The notes under the pieces are model-generated. The model searched no databases and was not told the origin of the DNA. It worked only from the letters and a program-made list of their open reading frames with translations. From Sternotherus odoratus (Eukaryota > Chordata > Testudines > Kinosternidae): a stretch of DNA of 64,000 bases. The translations under genes and the position numbers were made by a program. The first letter of the stretch is position 1. Each line of letters opens with the position of its first letter. Below are positions 35,246-47,160 of the stretch, piece after piece. Where the stretch lies: positions 5,607,206 through 5,671,205 of the forward strand of contig JAVMKO010000020.1 of the NCBI GenBank assembly GCA_032164245.1. The letters run 5' to 3'.

Positions 35246-37111
35246 GATAAGGAGCTATTTTGCAACAGCTATTGCGGTCAAGTTCCTTATACAGACAAAC
35301 CCTTTTTTTTATCCATGTGAAGGAGCAGAGACTGCAGCTGGGCACAGCAGGGGTTAAAGAACACCTGAGGGTTCAGCTAGCCCCGCCCAGTTATACCTGC
35401 AGCCAATGCCAGGCCTGGAGGCGGGGAGAAAAGAAGGGAACCTGGCTCAGTGAGGAGCTGACTGGTGAAGAGGAAGGAGCTCTCTGTATGCCTACCTGAA
35501 GGCACAGACGCAACCTGCCGGCCAACGCAGCCACTGGAGGCAAGTAAGTCTTCCCCGGCCAAGGGGATCCTACAGAGAAGCCTCAACTGCGGGCAACTGG
35601 ATTAGTGGGGCCATGCCCCAAACTAAAAGGACTTGCATACGGAGCAGGCCAGGAAAACAGGCACTGAATGCCCCTCCCCATGGCTAGGAGGAAGGTCCGT
35701 CTCCCCTGTTTAGGGGTTGAGTAGCATAGGACCCTGGGCCAGGTTCTGAGGGGTCAGGTCCCCCTAACCAACAATCTAGTGACTAGGCTGCCAGGCCATT
35801 ATGGGCCCTATCACTTCCCATCCCTGCTCCCCCTTCCTTGTCCAGGGCCTTCATTTCCCACTAGTGTGGGTACAATAAGCAAAAAAAGTAATCTAGTTTG
35901 TAGGAGTTATCTTATCTGAGCTACAATTATCTTTCCTGTTGAACAACGTGAAGGAAAAATTATAGGGGAATAGCTGATTCCCGCCCTCAAAGTTTTATTC
36001 TCTTTTAAATATCAAATGTGGGATTGTGGTGTTAAAAGAGAAGGATAGAGCTTTGTTTAAAAGGGAAGATATCAAAGATTATTTGATTTATTGAGAAATG
36101 AGGAGGGGGCAGTGCCGGAGAAGTAAAGTTCTCCTGGTTTTCTAAAGCCATTTGCTTGTTAAATGATTATCTGGACAAAATAAAAAAAATTAAACCCATT
36201 TATGGTAAAAAAAATAATTTGTTCCACTTCCATTGTTTGTGCTAGGAGCCTTAGCACATGACGCAGAAAACTAAACTCGCCTGGTTTTCTACACAATAAA
36301 CTGTAGGGAACAGTCACGTTTTAGACGATGGGGTACAAGGTAACAGTGGGTAATTTACAACAGAGGTACTTTACAACACATAACTGACTCTTTCTAGGTT
36401 CTTACATAGCACCCCGCCCCAGATTTAAAAAGCCCCAAAATGGATCTTAAAGTTTGGCTCCTAAATCCATGTCCATCCTTGGAGTGAGGGGAAGGCTGAG
36501 CCCCCAGCTGTTCTCCATGACGACACTTCACAGCTATTGATTTGACAGGGTAGGGCTGCCAGCAGTAGAAATCCTGCCCCGCCGCTGCTCTGGCGCCCCA
36601 GAGCGTATCGTGCCTCTATGCCCGTTCCACTAGGGGGAGCCGGTGAAACTACAGCAGCCTCACTTCCTCCCAACCATGTGAGATCCACAGCGGAGCACTG
36701 TCCAAAGGAGCCTCTCGCCCATATGGAGAGCCCAGGTGGAGCTATGGCGCCCCCCTCCCAAGTTTTGTACTTCAACCACCCACTTCTCACAGAGGGGAGA
36801 GGAAAGATTCACCCCTCTACCTCTCTTGAGCCTTATTTTGGAAAGCTTAAGTGATGTATGGTCTTGTTCTGACCCCTACACACCAAGGTGAATGTCAGTT
36901 AAGGGCATAAAGAGGATGAACTGTTATGGTTGATGTCTGCCAGGAGATGCCAATTATCTGCTAACCTCCTCAATGTGAAGAGGATTCTGCTGCTTGTTAG
37001 TTTTAAATATTCCGGCTTTCCCCATCAAAGCCGTGAGGGACTTGAGAACTGGCAAGAATCCAGGTTGCAAGAAATAAGCATCCAGTTTGCTCTCTGCTTT
37101 CCAGTCCGATC
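35246..37111. other. Intergenic, nothing named
   Basis: 35300-35830 and 36400-36830 are GC-richer than their surroundings but have no CpG-island character, exon or known repeat that I can defend. 35880-36400 is AT-rich. Confidence 0.45.
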
Positions 37112-37230
37112 TCTTCCTCAGTGGGTTTTAGCCCACGAAAGCTTATGTCCAAATAAGTTTGTCTGTCTCTAAGGTGCCACAAGACTCCTCATTGTTTTTG
37201 TTGACACAGACTAACCCCTCTGAAACCTGC
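37112..37230 (+). repeat. CACGAAAGCTTATG retroposon-like repeat, single sense copy
   Basis: ctcagtgggttttagcccacgaaagcttatg, taaggtgccacaagactcc, gacacagactaacccctctgaaacctg. The order is the same as in the right arm of the fold-back element at 59.3 kb, so this is a plain copy of the same family. Confidence 0.88.
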
Positions 37231-40065
37231 CTGGAAAAAGGGATTCATTTGAGTTTTTGCCTTTTCCTCCTGGGAGTCTGTTCAGTCTTCCTCCAACACA
37301 GATGAATCCCACAGCTTGTTTAGCATTTACACAGGAGTTTCCTGAACTTGTCTCTAGAGCTCTCTCTTTTGGTCCCTGTTGGGGGGATTTCAAAACATAC
37401 ATGCACAGAACATTTGCCTGTCAGATTTGACAAAAAGAAACCCTTCACAAGTAGATAAATAACCAGGTCTAACTAGCTGGTGATCTGTATTTCTAGAGTA
37501 CTTCTCATCACAGCTATTCCACACAGAATTAAGACGACATGCTTCTGGAAGGGAATCAGTTCTCTATCCCATTCGGAGGAGACTGGCAGTTTTTGATCTC
37601 CAAGTGGATAGCTGGGTTTCTCTTTCAGTTTGGTAATTGGAGGGGATGTTTTGGAGGAAAATTAAAAGGTGAAGCCATGTACAATGGAGGTACTACATGA
37701 CCCCGGAAGAAACAGGTCTAGTTGAAGAGTTTTGAACAAAACATTTTCGCTGCTTGAAAACAGATTTTCATCAAAAGAACTTTCCTGGGGGAGGCGGGAG
37801 GAAGGGAGGGGAGAGAAGTCTGAGCAGTTTTCCACAGGGAAAATCTGTCATGTTTCTACGCAGGAACATCATAATCGATTTCCATCAAAAAAAATGTTGA
37901 AATGAAATGTTTTCACACTTCCCAATCACAAAGTTCCCTTTTCTTCTCGCAACCAGCTTCGATATTTAGACTTTTTGTCCCCATCTGTGACAAAATAAAT
38001 GTGAAACTATTGGAATTTCCGACAGGATGGGAATTCAGGAGCAGAGCAGAGTTTTCTCGCTTCTTATTTGGGGCATAGGGTTTTTACTCACTTTATCTGC
38101 TCTCCTCTGATAAGCAAAGGTTGGCTGTGAGTAGCCACTTTGTGAAAGTGAATGCCAAAAAAGCATTTTATCCCAGGTTAAACCCAATTCAAAATAGGGG
38201 CATCTCAGCACAAGCTCAGTGCCTAACTGCCCAGCCTGGTACCCCAATAAAGGTTCATGTGACGGGGCACAATCCCTAGTCAGAACCTAAAGAGTTAATG
38301 CATCAGCCGGTTAATGGACTTATTCGAAAGCCCAGGGGAAATATAAGGGGAAGGAGGGAATGGGGAGAAAGAGATGGGTGTGGGCTAGAGGCTAACCTAT
38401 CCTATTAGATGCCGATCACCCACGTGTCGGCCTGTTGGTTGTAGTTTCTGATTTCATTTTGCTAGTACTGTTTGGACTTTCTATAAGTTCCCAGGAAAAT
38501 GGGAAGAAGGAACCACAATTGACTGAAGGCTGCCTGACTTATTTTGGGCTGGGAAAACAAAATACCAGCCCATAGTTAAAAAAAACAACACTACACAACT
38601 GGATTAGATGACCTCCGGAGGTCCCTCCCAGCCATCAGTTTGTATGATTTAGGCAGGTTTCTTTGCTGAGAATGCCTCATTTAAAATTCTAAGACCTTAT
38701 GAGAAATTAAGGTTAGGTTTGGAACGGAAGGATATTCCTTTTTGCTTTTGTCCCTCTCGTTCATCTTGGCATGTACATGGACTAATTGCACATGGCGTAA
38801 TGAATCAATAGGCTAATGAAATGTTCAATGCTTGGAAAAGTCAGAAAGTCCTTGCCAACATATAAAATCAAAGAAGATACCCCCTGCTTTACGACACATC
38901 TCCCTTATTAAGAGGACTCATTAGGGTCTGATTTACTGGCAACTGCTAGACTGAGGTGGGAGGACATTTTCAAGAGCAGCACGTTGGGAAGTTACAGGCA
39001 CATGTGTGCCATTATTGTAAATCAGATCCTCATTCATTGTAATGGAGCCCGTTGATCACGTGCCCCTAAACGACAGCAAAAACAACTAAGCATTGCTCTG
39101 GGTGCATAGGCCCCAAGACACATTTTCATAAACACAGCTGATGAATTGATCAAGGCAGGAGTTCTACTCAGGCGGCTCTTGATGGGTAAATTCCTGTGAT
39201 GATAATCAGAAGGTTCGCTGCAGCGGGATCAGAAATAAGCCCAACCTGCAAAGGTTTGAGCTGGATCCCAAATTTCCTAAGATTCAAGGATGGTCTTGAA
39301 TCAGGACTTTGGCTTGGATTAGCTCTGCTGCTAAGGAGAGTAGTTAACCATATGTTTTGGCAGCCCCATCACCTTCGTATCAGGGGGTCTTCTTCACTGT
39401 AGAGTTAGCCTAGGCACCTACCTGAGTGTTGTCTCTAACCCCTCCCCATTCCCATCCACACACAACCCTCTCACTGAAGGTTGGTAGTGGTTTCAACCAG
39501 GCCTACCTGGCTAATTTGGGATTTCTGCTTTGTGGGGAGGGCGCAGGCCCAATGACTGGCGCTGATAGTTCCCCAGTGCCTTCCTCCAACCCCTCCTGAG
39601 TGCCCAGAATGGATGGAGATGTTCTACCACTCACCAGGAAAGAATCAGAGCAGCTCAGCAGGTGATATGGTCCCAGGTGTCCTTGCGACACACACAGGTG
39701 AGATTAACACAACCAACGCCCCAGTAACTCTTTACTGTGCAGCTCCTCTCAGCCGGGCTAACCTATCCTAGATGCCGATCACCCACACTAGCGACAGCGA
39801 AGACGGACCCTTGGATTCTATTAGAATTTGCATGCTGGGAAGGGCACAGTTCATTCAGGACTCAGATAGAAGACCTTCAAGGGGGCTTAAACGGGGATGT
39901 AGGCCATGGGCTGACCTCAGGCCAAGAGTGAATTAGACCCGTGATGCTTCTGGATCATCAGAAGTTAGGAAGGGGAGAGGGTTTAGAAAGTTCACATCCC
40001 CTTTAGGAATGTGCTCCGGTACTGGATGCAAAGCGCTAAAAGGTTCCATTTGTGGCTTCATGGCA
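37231..40065. other. Intergenic, mostly unique
   Basis: Includes an A/T-rich dispersed repeat at 37735-37930 and a CR1 tail at 38596-38652 (ggattagatgacctccggaggtccctcccagcc…). No exon found; frames on the minus strand near 39.9-40.4 kb overlap a SINE and have no protein-family features. Confidence 0.5.
38596..38652 (+). mobile_element. CR1 3' tail fragment
   Basis: actggattagatgacctccggaggtccctcccagc…tttgtatgattta is a diverged CR1 end in sense orientation. Confidence 0.8.
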
Positions 40066-40300
40066 GGGAGACAACATGATCTAGTAACCAGAGAGTCTGG
40101 AATGGGACTCAGGACATCTGGTTCGGCTGCTGATCCACTGTGTGATGCTGGGAAAGTCGCTCCCCACCCCGCTCCGTTCCAACCTCTGCTTGTCTGGTTC
40201 AACAAGATCGTAAGCTCTGTAGGGCAAGGACTGGCTCTCGCTACATGTATGTCTAACATCCTGCCCAATGAGGCTGTAGTCTTGGAATACAGATAAAAGT
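40066..40300 (+). mobile_element. tRNA-derived SINE
   Basis: Front part acatgatctagtaaccagagagtctgg with gggactcaggacatctggttc, followed by cactgtgtgatgctgggaaagtcgct. The tail is gtaagctctgtagggcaaggactggctctc…aatgaggctgtagtcttgg, the SINE end with the 'aagctcttgggcagggact' theme. Confidence 0.8.
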
Positions 40301-42039
40301 ATCCAGAGGAAGGCAATTCAAGAAGTTTAATTACACCGAAAAGCAGTACTCTCTGTCGGTTCACCAGGACTCTAGAGCTCCAAGTCAGCTGTTTATCTTC
40401 AGTTCTGTTTTCACAGCTAGGAAAAGTTATGGTGTTTGGCATAATAGATGATCCGACGGTATCATTAGGAGATGTTACTGCATCCTATTTCTGTAGGGAA
40501 AGGGCCAAGGGGACAGTGATTTCATTACAGCCAAGCACAACCTCAGAGCACAGAGTGGTCCTACTTTGATAAGAGCCCCAAGCTTTTGCTTCACTTCTGG
40601 GTCTAACAGCAACTGAGTCCCTGGCTAAAAAGGGAAAGATAATGGAATTTATTAGAAAGTGAAAGGAACCCTGACCCATCATTACAAATCAAGGGCATTT
40701 AAGCTGTTCAGTTCATATTCAACTCTCGCTTGCCTATGTCTGCGGCAAAAGAATTAATGAGCTGAGTATTTCAGCAGGAGTTGGGTTGAATTGAAATGGG
40801 AGGTTGTTTCTATTAAAGAGAGAGATTGCAATGGACTTGACACAGGGAAAAGTCTTAAGTAACTAAAACCAGCCTCGAGCGTGCAGTGGAGACAGGCATG
40901 GTGGGAGGGGACTGAACCAGACAGACAGATGCGGGGGGAGAAGGGGAGCCTCACAGTCATCCTCTCAGCAGAGCTTCATGTGCACAATGCTACGGCGGCC
41001 CTGCTTTCAGTCCGGCATTTCCCCGCTTCCCATGCCAGAGCCACCTTTTACAGCTGCCTCCTTCCAATTCTTCAAATTCCCCCAAGCAGTAACTTCTAGC
41101 CACTAGAGGAGGACCACACATGCACTGCAGAGGAGGCTACTTTCTAGAGCAAAAATCCTTCGTTTGGCATGACCTCGCTCCTCGGGAAGAGGCCATGTTG
41201 CTCTACAAAACGCCGTCTGGGACCCCAGGAAGAAAGAAGTCATTAAAATAGGGCCAAGCCAGTGAAAGGTTTGCAAACTGCTCCAGTGGAGGCTCATGCT
41301 TCTACATTCAGAAGTCTCCTGCCCATTCCCCAGAGACCTCTCATTCAGGGGAGTTGTTAAACTCAAAACTCTTTTATGCTTCCTATAATGATCTGTTGCC
41401 CAGTCACCCACATAATCACATACAGTTTTGAATCTTGCAAGCCTCTCTCGCTTTGGGTCAGAGAGATGGGAAAGTGATGGCGCCCTCCTTAACCTCCCAA
41501 GCAGCTGGATGTTTCTGTTAAATGGTCAGCAGTAAAATACTTAATGCTGATGTTTAAATGTGTGTCATTAGGCTTCAGAGTCAACACTCCTCCTTGAGCT
41601 GAATGGGGCAATCCATATATTTAAGGGCTTTTGATGTGGGATCATTTGTACAGTACAGGAAAGATGGGTGTTGCATTTAGACTGACAGCAGAATTCTCCA
41701 GCTGACATCAGAGACTAAAATATTCCATCTGGTCATTGACTGAATTCATCCCATTAGGGGTAGGAGATGCCATTTGTACCATTGCAGCCACCCTTGGGGG
41801 CTCAGAGAGAAAACCAAAATCGGTACTACTCCACTAAAGAGGGGCCTCTCTAAACCCCAGCGGTCAATACAGCACTTCTCACAAGGACTAAAATCTGCCC
41901 AATACAATCAATACCACGGCCTACCTCTTACAGAACCTGATTCTGAGGCCACTGGTTGATTGATTTCAGTGGGGACTGGATCAGCTTCACAGCATTTTTC
42001 ATCGATAGATCTCAAAGCACAGTTCTAATGTGAATCCAA
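40301..42039. other. Intergenic, nothing recognised
   Basis: No repeat or exon is named. The + frame across 40881-41099 and the minus frame across 41103-41411 are ordinary chance frames. Confidence 0.45.
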
Positions 42040-42180
42040 GTTTCACTACCCCCATATTTAAAAAGGGGGGAAACAGAGGCACAGAGAAGATACATGGCTT
42101 GCCCAAGGTCACCCAGGGGCAGAACCAGAATAGAAACCCGAGCTCCCAAATCCCGGTCCAGTGCCCGTATTCATCACCTT
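42040..42180 (-). mobile_element. tRNA-derived SINE, antisense
   Basis: ggggggaaacagaggcacagagaag, cttgcccaaggtcacccaggg and cagaaccagaatagaaacccgag read in reverse as B-box, CTTGGGCAAG and CTGTGCCTC core of the turtle SINE. Confidence 0.85.
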
Positions 42181-42869
42181 AGATCCTCTTTGTTCGTAAG
42201 CTAACATGACAATAGGATTTATCATCGCCGCCTTCTTCATTGCTTTGAAAGGTCCGCTTCACTCAGCTAAGAGATTCAACCTTCATGTGTCCCCTTTAAC
42301 AACTGCTGCCTTTGCCTTTCTGAATGGGTGAACTAGAACTGGAATCAGTAGAAGCAGCTAAATTTGGATGCATGTGAATGCAAGCTAGGCAGACTTTGTT
42401 GTCAGCCTCCCATTAAAACAAATTGTGACAGTTGATTTATATCCTTGATTTAGTCCTAAGTGGCGCACAGAATCCGGCACAAGAGATTAATGTAGCTGAA
42501 CCACTCAGTAATAGTGACCATTATTTAATTACATTTAACATCGTTATAAGAGGAAAACTCCACCACAGTAGTATTTAACACAGGGGTTTCCGCACAGTAG
42601 CATTTAACTTCAGAAAAAGAGAACTATATATATAAAAAAGCTAGATAAATGGAAGTTCAAAAGGTACAGTAACAAAGGTGAAATGTCTGCAAACTGCATG
42701 GAGATTATTTAATACACCATAAAAGGCTCAAAAGAAATGTATGCCACAAATAAATTAAAAATATAGAAAACAGTGAGCATCAGGGGAATAAAGTAACACC
42801 CTGACTAAACAGCTGATTAAAAGAGGTTATTAGAAGTATTACCTGTTCAAAGCAACACAAGAACCAGGG
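42181..42869. other. Intergenic, AT-rich, nothing recognised
   Basis: AT-rich sequence with short A-rich patches; the right part may be the diverged 5' side of the following LINE. Confidence 0.4.
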
Positions 42870-43262
42870 GTCACTTGATGAAATTAATAGGCAGCAGGTT
42901 TAAAACAAACATAAGGAAGTACTTCTGCACACAATGCAGTGTCAACCTGTGGAACTCAATGCTGGGGGATGTTGGGAAGGCCAAAAGTACAACTGGGTTG
43001 AAAAAAGAATTGGACCTATCCTCCGTCCTCTATCAATAGCTATTAATTTAGATGATCAGGGATGTGACCCTATACTCTGACTGTTCCTAAACCTCCAATT
43101 GCCAGAAGCTGGGACTGAAGGACGGAGGATGGATCACTCAAAATTGCCCTGTTCTAGTCATTCCCTCTAAAAATCTGGCACTGGCCCCTGTTGGAAGACA
43201 GGATACTGGGCTAGATGGACCCTTGGTCTCACCCAGTATGGCTATTCTTATGTTGGATTTGC
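42870..43262 (+). mobile_element. CR1-type LINE 3' fragment, sense
   Basis: aggcagcaggtttaaaacaaac, ggaagtacttctgcacac, caacctgtggaactc, cactggcccctgttggaagacaggatactgggctagatgg and tatggctattcttatgtt in order. It is the same family as 34348-34735 and 49117-49330, but in sense. Confidence 0.92.
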
Positions 43263-45729
43263 TTTTTATTAATGCTACATAAGTGTGCAGCCATTCAGTG
43301 CATAGCTGCACCCAAACCCATCAACTGTCTGTAGATCTGGGACAGTGAACGGGAGTTCCACTCCTTTTTTTTGCATAAAAGACATTAGACTTCTTGTTGT
43401 ATGTGACCCCGTTGCCTTGTTATACAGTCTAGAGGTGTTGCAGAAAAGCTTATGAGGCATTCAGTGAAAAATGGGTTAAGAGAATCAAGGGCCTGAAATC
43501 CTACATTTCTTATCCAGCTGTTCCATGGGATGCAGGAGGCACTGGGAGGGAGGGGAAGGAGTTGATCAGCAGAACCAGCAGCCCCAGACATGACTCGCAG
43601 AACCCCTGGAGTAGCCTCATGGACCGCCAGGGGTGCACGGAGCCCCGTTTAAGAAACCCTCCTTTAGCACAATTCAGAGCCCGTACGTCTGTCTACCCAG
43701 GCTGGAAATGACAACTCCAGCCGCAGTGTGGATGCATCCAAAGACAACAGGAAGAAAACTGGGGCAGCACTTTATGAATCCAAGCACTCAAAAGCAACAG
43801 CTAACACAGCTCCGTGATTGCGAAACCAGCACTCCAGGAGCCGGAAGCTTAATCCAAAAATCTTGGGACAAAGTCCTTGTAAAACAAAAAGCGGAGGGGG
43901 GGAGGGGGACTCCCACTAGTAGTCTGTCTGCATGGAGAAGCAGAAGAGGACACCATTTGCCATAGAAGCTGAAAAAAAGATCGTTCCCCTCATGAGGATG
44001 TAGCTTGGGCAGAGCGTTTCCACAGGAGTTCAGAGCACTTGTTTCAGCCCAGTCCCTGGCCTGGTTCTCCCGTGCAGCTCTTTGGAGAGCCATTGATAAA
44101 TGTGGAAATTAGAAACGACGTCTCTCTCCAAACGCAGTCTGCCTCCGGCACTGCTTTGGTAGCCCTGATACTTGTGGTGTTATTACTTTCACACAATAAG
44201 GGTGCTGTGATAAACTTGTTGCTGCTTGTAAGAGTCGACGTACACACACACACATACACACACACACATGGCATGCGCTTCCTGGGGCGTCTTTATGAAT
44301 CGATAGTTGCAACCCTGCCTGTAATCAGAACCCAGGGGAAACAGCTGTTAGATTGTTAACGCCGCCGTTTAAAACTCAGATCATTGATTTGTTTTCCCTC
44401 CTCCTCCCAGGAGAGTCTCTGACGATCAATAGAAATAAAGACGCTGCCTACCCAGTAACACCAACAAAAGAATGATTTTAACACATTACCAGGCAGGCAT
44501 GCCAGACCATCCTGAATGCACGTAATGGACTGGCCCCGCTTCCCCCAGCTACCAGGTTGACCTGTTGTCTGTAGCAGCCCTGGGGTAGAGCTATGGAGAA
44601 GAACCAGACAGCCCGAGGTGGCATCACCTTTCCTGAAGGAGCTGGAAGTCAGGCCCTTGTGCATTGCTTAGCTCCCCCGACTTCTCTAAAATAGCCACCC
44701 GTATTGGCTCCCCCAGACGACACAGGTAGGAAAGGCCCAGGTGAAATGGATAGGGTAGCCACAGGACTTACAGAACGACCCACCAGCATGACACACACAC
44801 ACCCCGGGCATGACTTCACAAGCACCGTGTGCAAGGTCACAATGGGAACAGAGGTAGGGTAGGGCAACGCGTTCTGCAAAATGGTATCCGTGGGGCTACT
44901 GGGCAAAACCACATCTGGATTTCCATGAGCATGTCAGCAAAACAGGACTGCCTGGCTTAAAAGGGGGCGAATGACCTGCCTGGTTGTGGAGATGACTGGG
45001 TCTTCTGCAAGGAAGCGGGGAGCCCAGTGAGAAGAGTGTCCCTCCATGGGCGGATGCAAAAGGGCCAATCCCTAGTCTTCAGAGATCCGCAAGGGAATCC
45101 TGGCCAAGCGAGAACCACAGTGCTTTGGCCTCCACTGCAGTAGAAGCAAGTCCCAAGTTCCTTTAATATCCTGCACCACCCACACTCCAATTCTGGTTCT
45201 AGCCAGTCTCTGCATCAAGTGATTTTCTTCTCTGAAAAATTGACTCCGCTCCATGAGGGATCTGCACTGTAGTTACAGATGGAAGCTCTCCCTCTGGGAT
45301 CTGACTGGCTTTTAGGAAAGACAACATGGCTTTGGAGATGTACCCCACCTAGGAAGAAGTTAATATCAATACTCCAAGGCAAATCAGCTCCTTTATTGAC
45401 AATGGCACATCTTTTCGAGGCTGACACGGAAGGCACGCAGGTTGGCAGGATATTAAATAAAGCCATCATCCTAATTACCTGCATTGGGAAAGACGTTAGC
45501 TCAGCTTAATTAACAAAGATGGATTCCAAAGCGCTTGCATGAAGCAAAGTGACTAAAAATATCAGCAGTGTGTGAAAAGGAAGGCGAGTTAATTAGCTAT
45601 AGCAATGCATCACTGTGAATCCACAAGAGCTTCCATAGCATTTAAAAGTCTGTTAGGATCAATTATAGTTTTGTGAACTAAATGAAAAATAGGATGGGTT
45701 TTTCAGGTTACATGTTCTGGAAATTGTAT
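43263..45729. other. Intergenic; (CA)n repeat and a TAATTA-rich block
   Basis: A repeat end (gacccgcc…gtttaagaaaccctcc) lies near 43590-43668 and a (CA)n tract at 44242-44268. A repeat-free AT-rich block with three TAATTA motifs lies at 45420-45680. No exon recognised. Confidence 0.5.
44242..44268. repeat. (CA)n microsatellite
   Basis: acacacacacacata followed by cacacacacacac: an interrupted CA dinucleotide tract. Confidence 0.95.
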
Positions 45730-46435
45730 TGTACATAAGAACGGGTATACTGAGTCAATGGGCCCAGTACCTTGTCGGACAGTGGCCAGTCCCAGAGCTT
45801 CAAGGGGAGTGTGCATTACAAGGTAATTTTTGGAGTGATCTTCTCCTATTTTCCACTCCCAGCTTCTCGAAGTATGAGGTTTAGGATGACCCCAGCATTG
45901 GGTAGCATCCCTGACTATTTTGGCTAATAGACACTGAAGGACCTGTCTTCCTTGAACACATCCAGTTCTTTTTTTAATCCAGTTATACTTTCGGTCATCA
46001 CTGCAGCCTACAGCAATGAGTTCCACAGATTAACAGTGCATCACATGAAAAGTTCTGCCCTCTTGTTTGTATTAAGCCTATTAATTTCTTCAGGTGACCC
46101 CTGGTTTAAACAGCACTTCTCTGTTCACTTCCCTCCCCCACCATTCATGATTGCACAGACCTCTATCAAATCCCCCACTTTGGTCATCTCTTTTCTAAGC
46201 TGAACAATCCTAATCTTTTCAGTCTCCCCTTGTATGGAAGCCATTTCAAACCCCTGGTCATCTTTGTTGCTCTTCTCTGAACCTTTTCCAGTTCTACTGG
46301 ATCCTTTTTGGAGATGGGGCGACCGGAACTGGACACAGGAGTGGGTGCCCGATGGATTTCTATAGTGGCATTACAATCATTTTCTGTCTTATTTTCTATC
46401 CTTTTCCTAATAGTTCCTCACATTCTGTTAGGACT
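45730..46435 (-). mobile_element. CR1 LINE, antisense, left part of an interrupted copy
   Basis: Starts gtacataagaacgggtatactgag (LINE 3' end) and runs through gagttccacagattaacagtgc, cccctggtttaaacagcac, caatcctaatcttttcagtctccc and ccttttccagttctactggatcc to cacattctgtta. The same LINE resumes at 47016, so the copy was split by a later insertion. Confidence 0.9.
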
Positions 46436-47012
46436 TGTCTACACTTGTAACACTACAGCAGTCTATACGCATCGCACTAACGCTTCAGCATAGATGCTAT
46501 CCGATTGGATGGGCTCTCTCATTCGCATAGGGCAGGGGTCAGCAACCTTTCAGAAGTGGGGTGCCGAGTCTTCATTTATTCACTCTAATTTAAGGGTTTG
46601 TGTGCTAGTAAAACATTTTAACGTTTTTAGAAGGTCTCTTTCTAAAAGTCTACAATATAGAACTAAACTATTGTTGTATGTAAAGTAAATAAGGTTTTAA
46701 AAATGTTTAAGAAGCTTCATTTAAAAATAAATTAAAATGCAGAGCCCCCCCCAGGACCAGGGGCCAGGACCCGGGCAGTGTGAGTGCCACTGAAAATCAG
46801 CTCGCATGCCACATTGTTCACGCATGCCATAGGTTGCCTACCCCTGGTGAAGGAAATCCACCTCCCCAAGAGGAGATAGCCAAGAACAGCAGACTTCTTC
46901 CATCTACTTACCCCTGCCTACCTGGGAACTTGGGTAGTGTTAACTACGTCGCTTGGGTGTGGATTTAAGTGACAGTTAAGCTGACCTAATTTTCTAGCAT
47001 AGACCAGATCTT
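46436..47012. mobile_element. GTCTACAC-type MITE inserted in CR1, itself interrupted
   Basis: Left end ggacttgtctacactt and right end tctagcatagaccagatc are imperfect inverted repeats. They are flanked on both sides by tta (46433-46435 and 47013-47015), a 3-bp duplication typical of PIF/Harbinger elements. A hAT-like element sits inside at 46533-46846. Non-coding. Confidence 0.82.
46533..46846 (+). mobile_element. hAT-like MITE nested in the MITE
   Basis: 314 bp with inverted ends caggggtcagcaacc and ggttgcctacccctg. The body holds tttagaaggtctctttctaaaagtctac and gtgagtgccactgaaaatcagc. It is common in turtle DNA as a high-copy element. The flanking 8-mers (gcataggg, gtgaagga) match poorly, so the target duplication has decayed. 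Confidence 0.92.
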
Positions 47013-47015
47013 AGC

Positions 47016-47160
47016 CTTTTACAGCAGTTGCGGATAGAACATTTTCAGAGAACTATCCACAATGACTCCAAGATCTCTTTCTTAAGTGGTAACAGCTCAT
47101 TTAGTACCCATCAGTTAGCACCTGGGTTTTGTTATACTATCAAAACGATAGACTTCACCA
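47016..47160 (-). mobile_element. CR1 LINE, antisense, right part of the interrupted copy
   Basis: gccttttacagcagttgcgg, then cattttcagagaactatccacaatgactccaag and tctttcttaagtggtaacagctc continue the LINE broken at 46435. Confidence 0.88.

Noticed and set aside
39933..40442. Open frame of 169 codons on the minus strand
   Set aside because: It runs across the antisense strand of a tRNA-derived SINE (40066-40300), so most of the peptide is repeat-derived.
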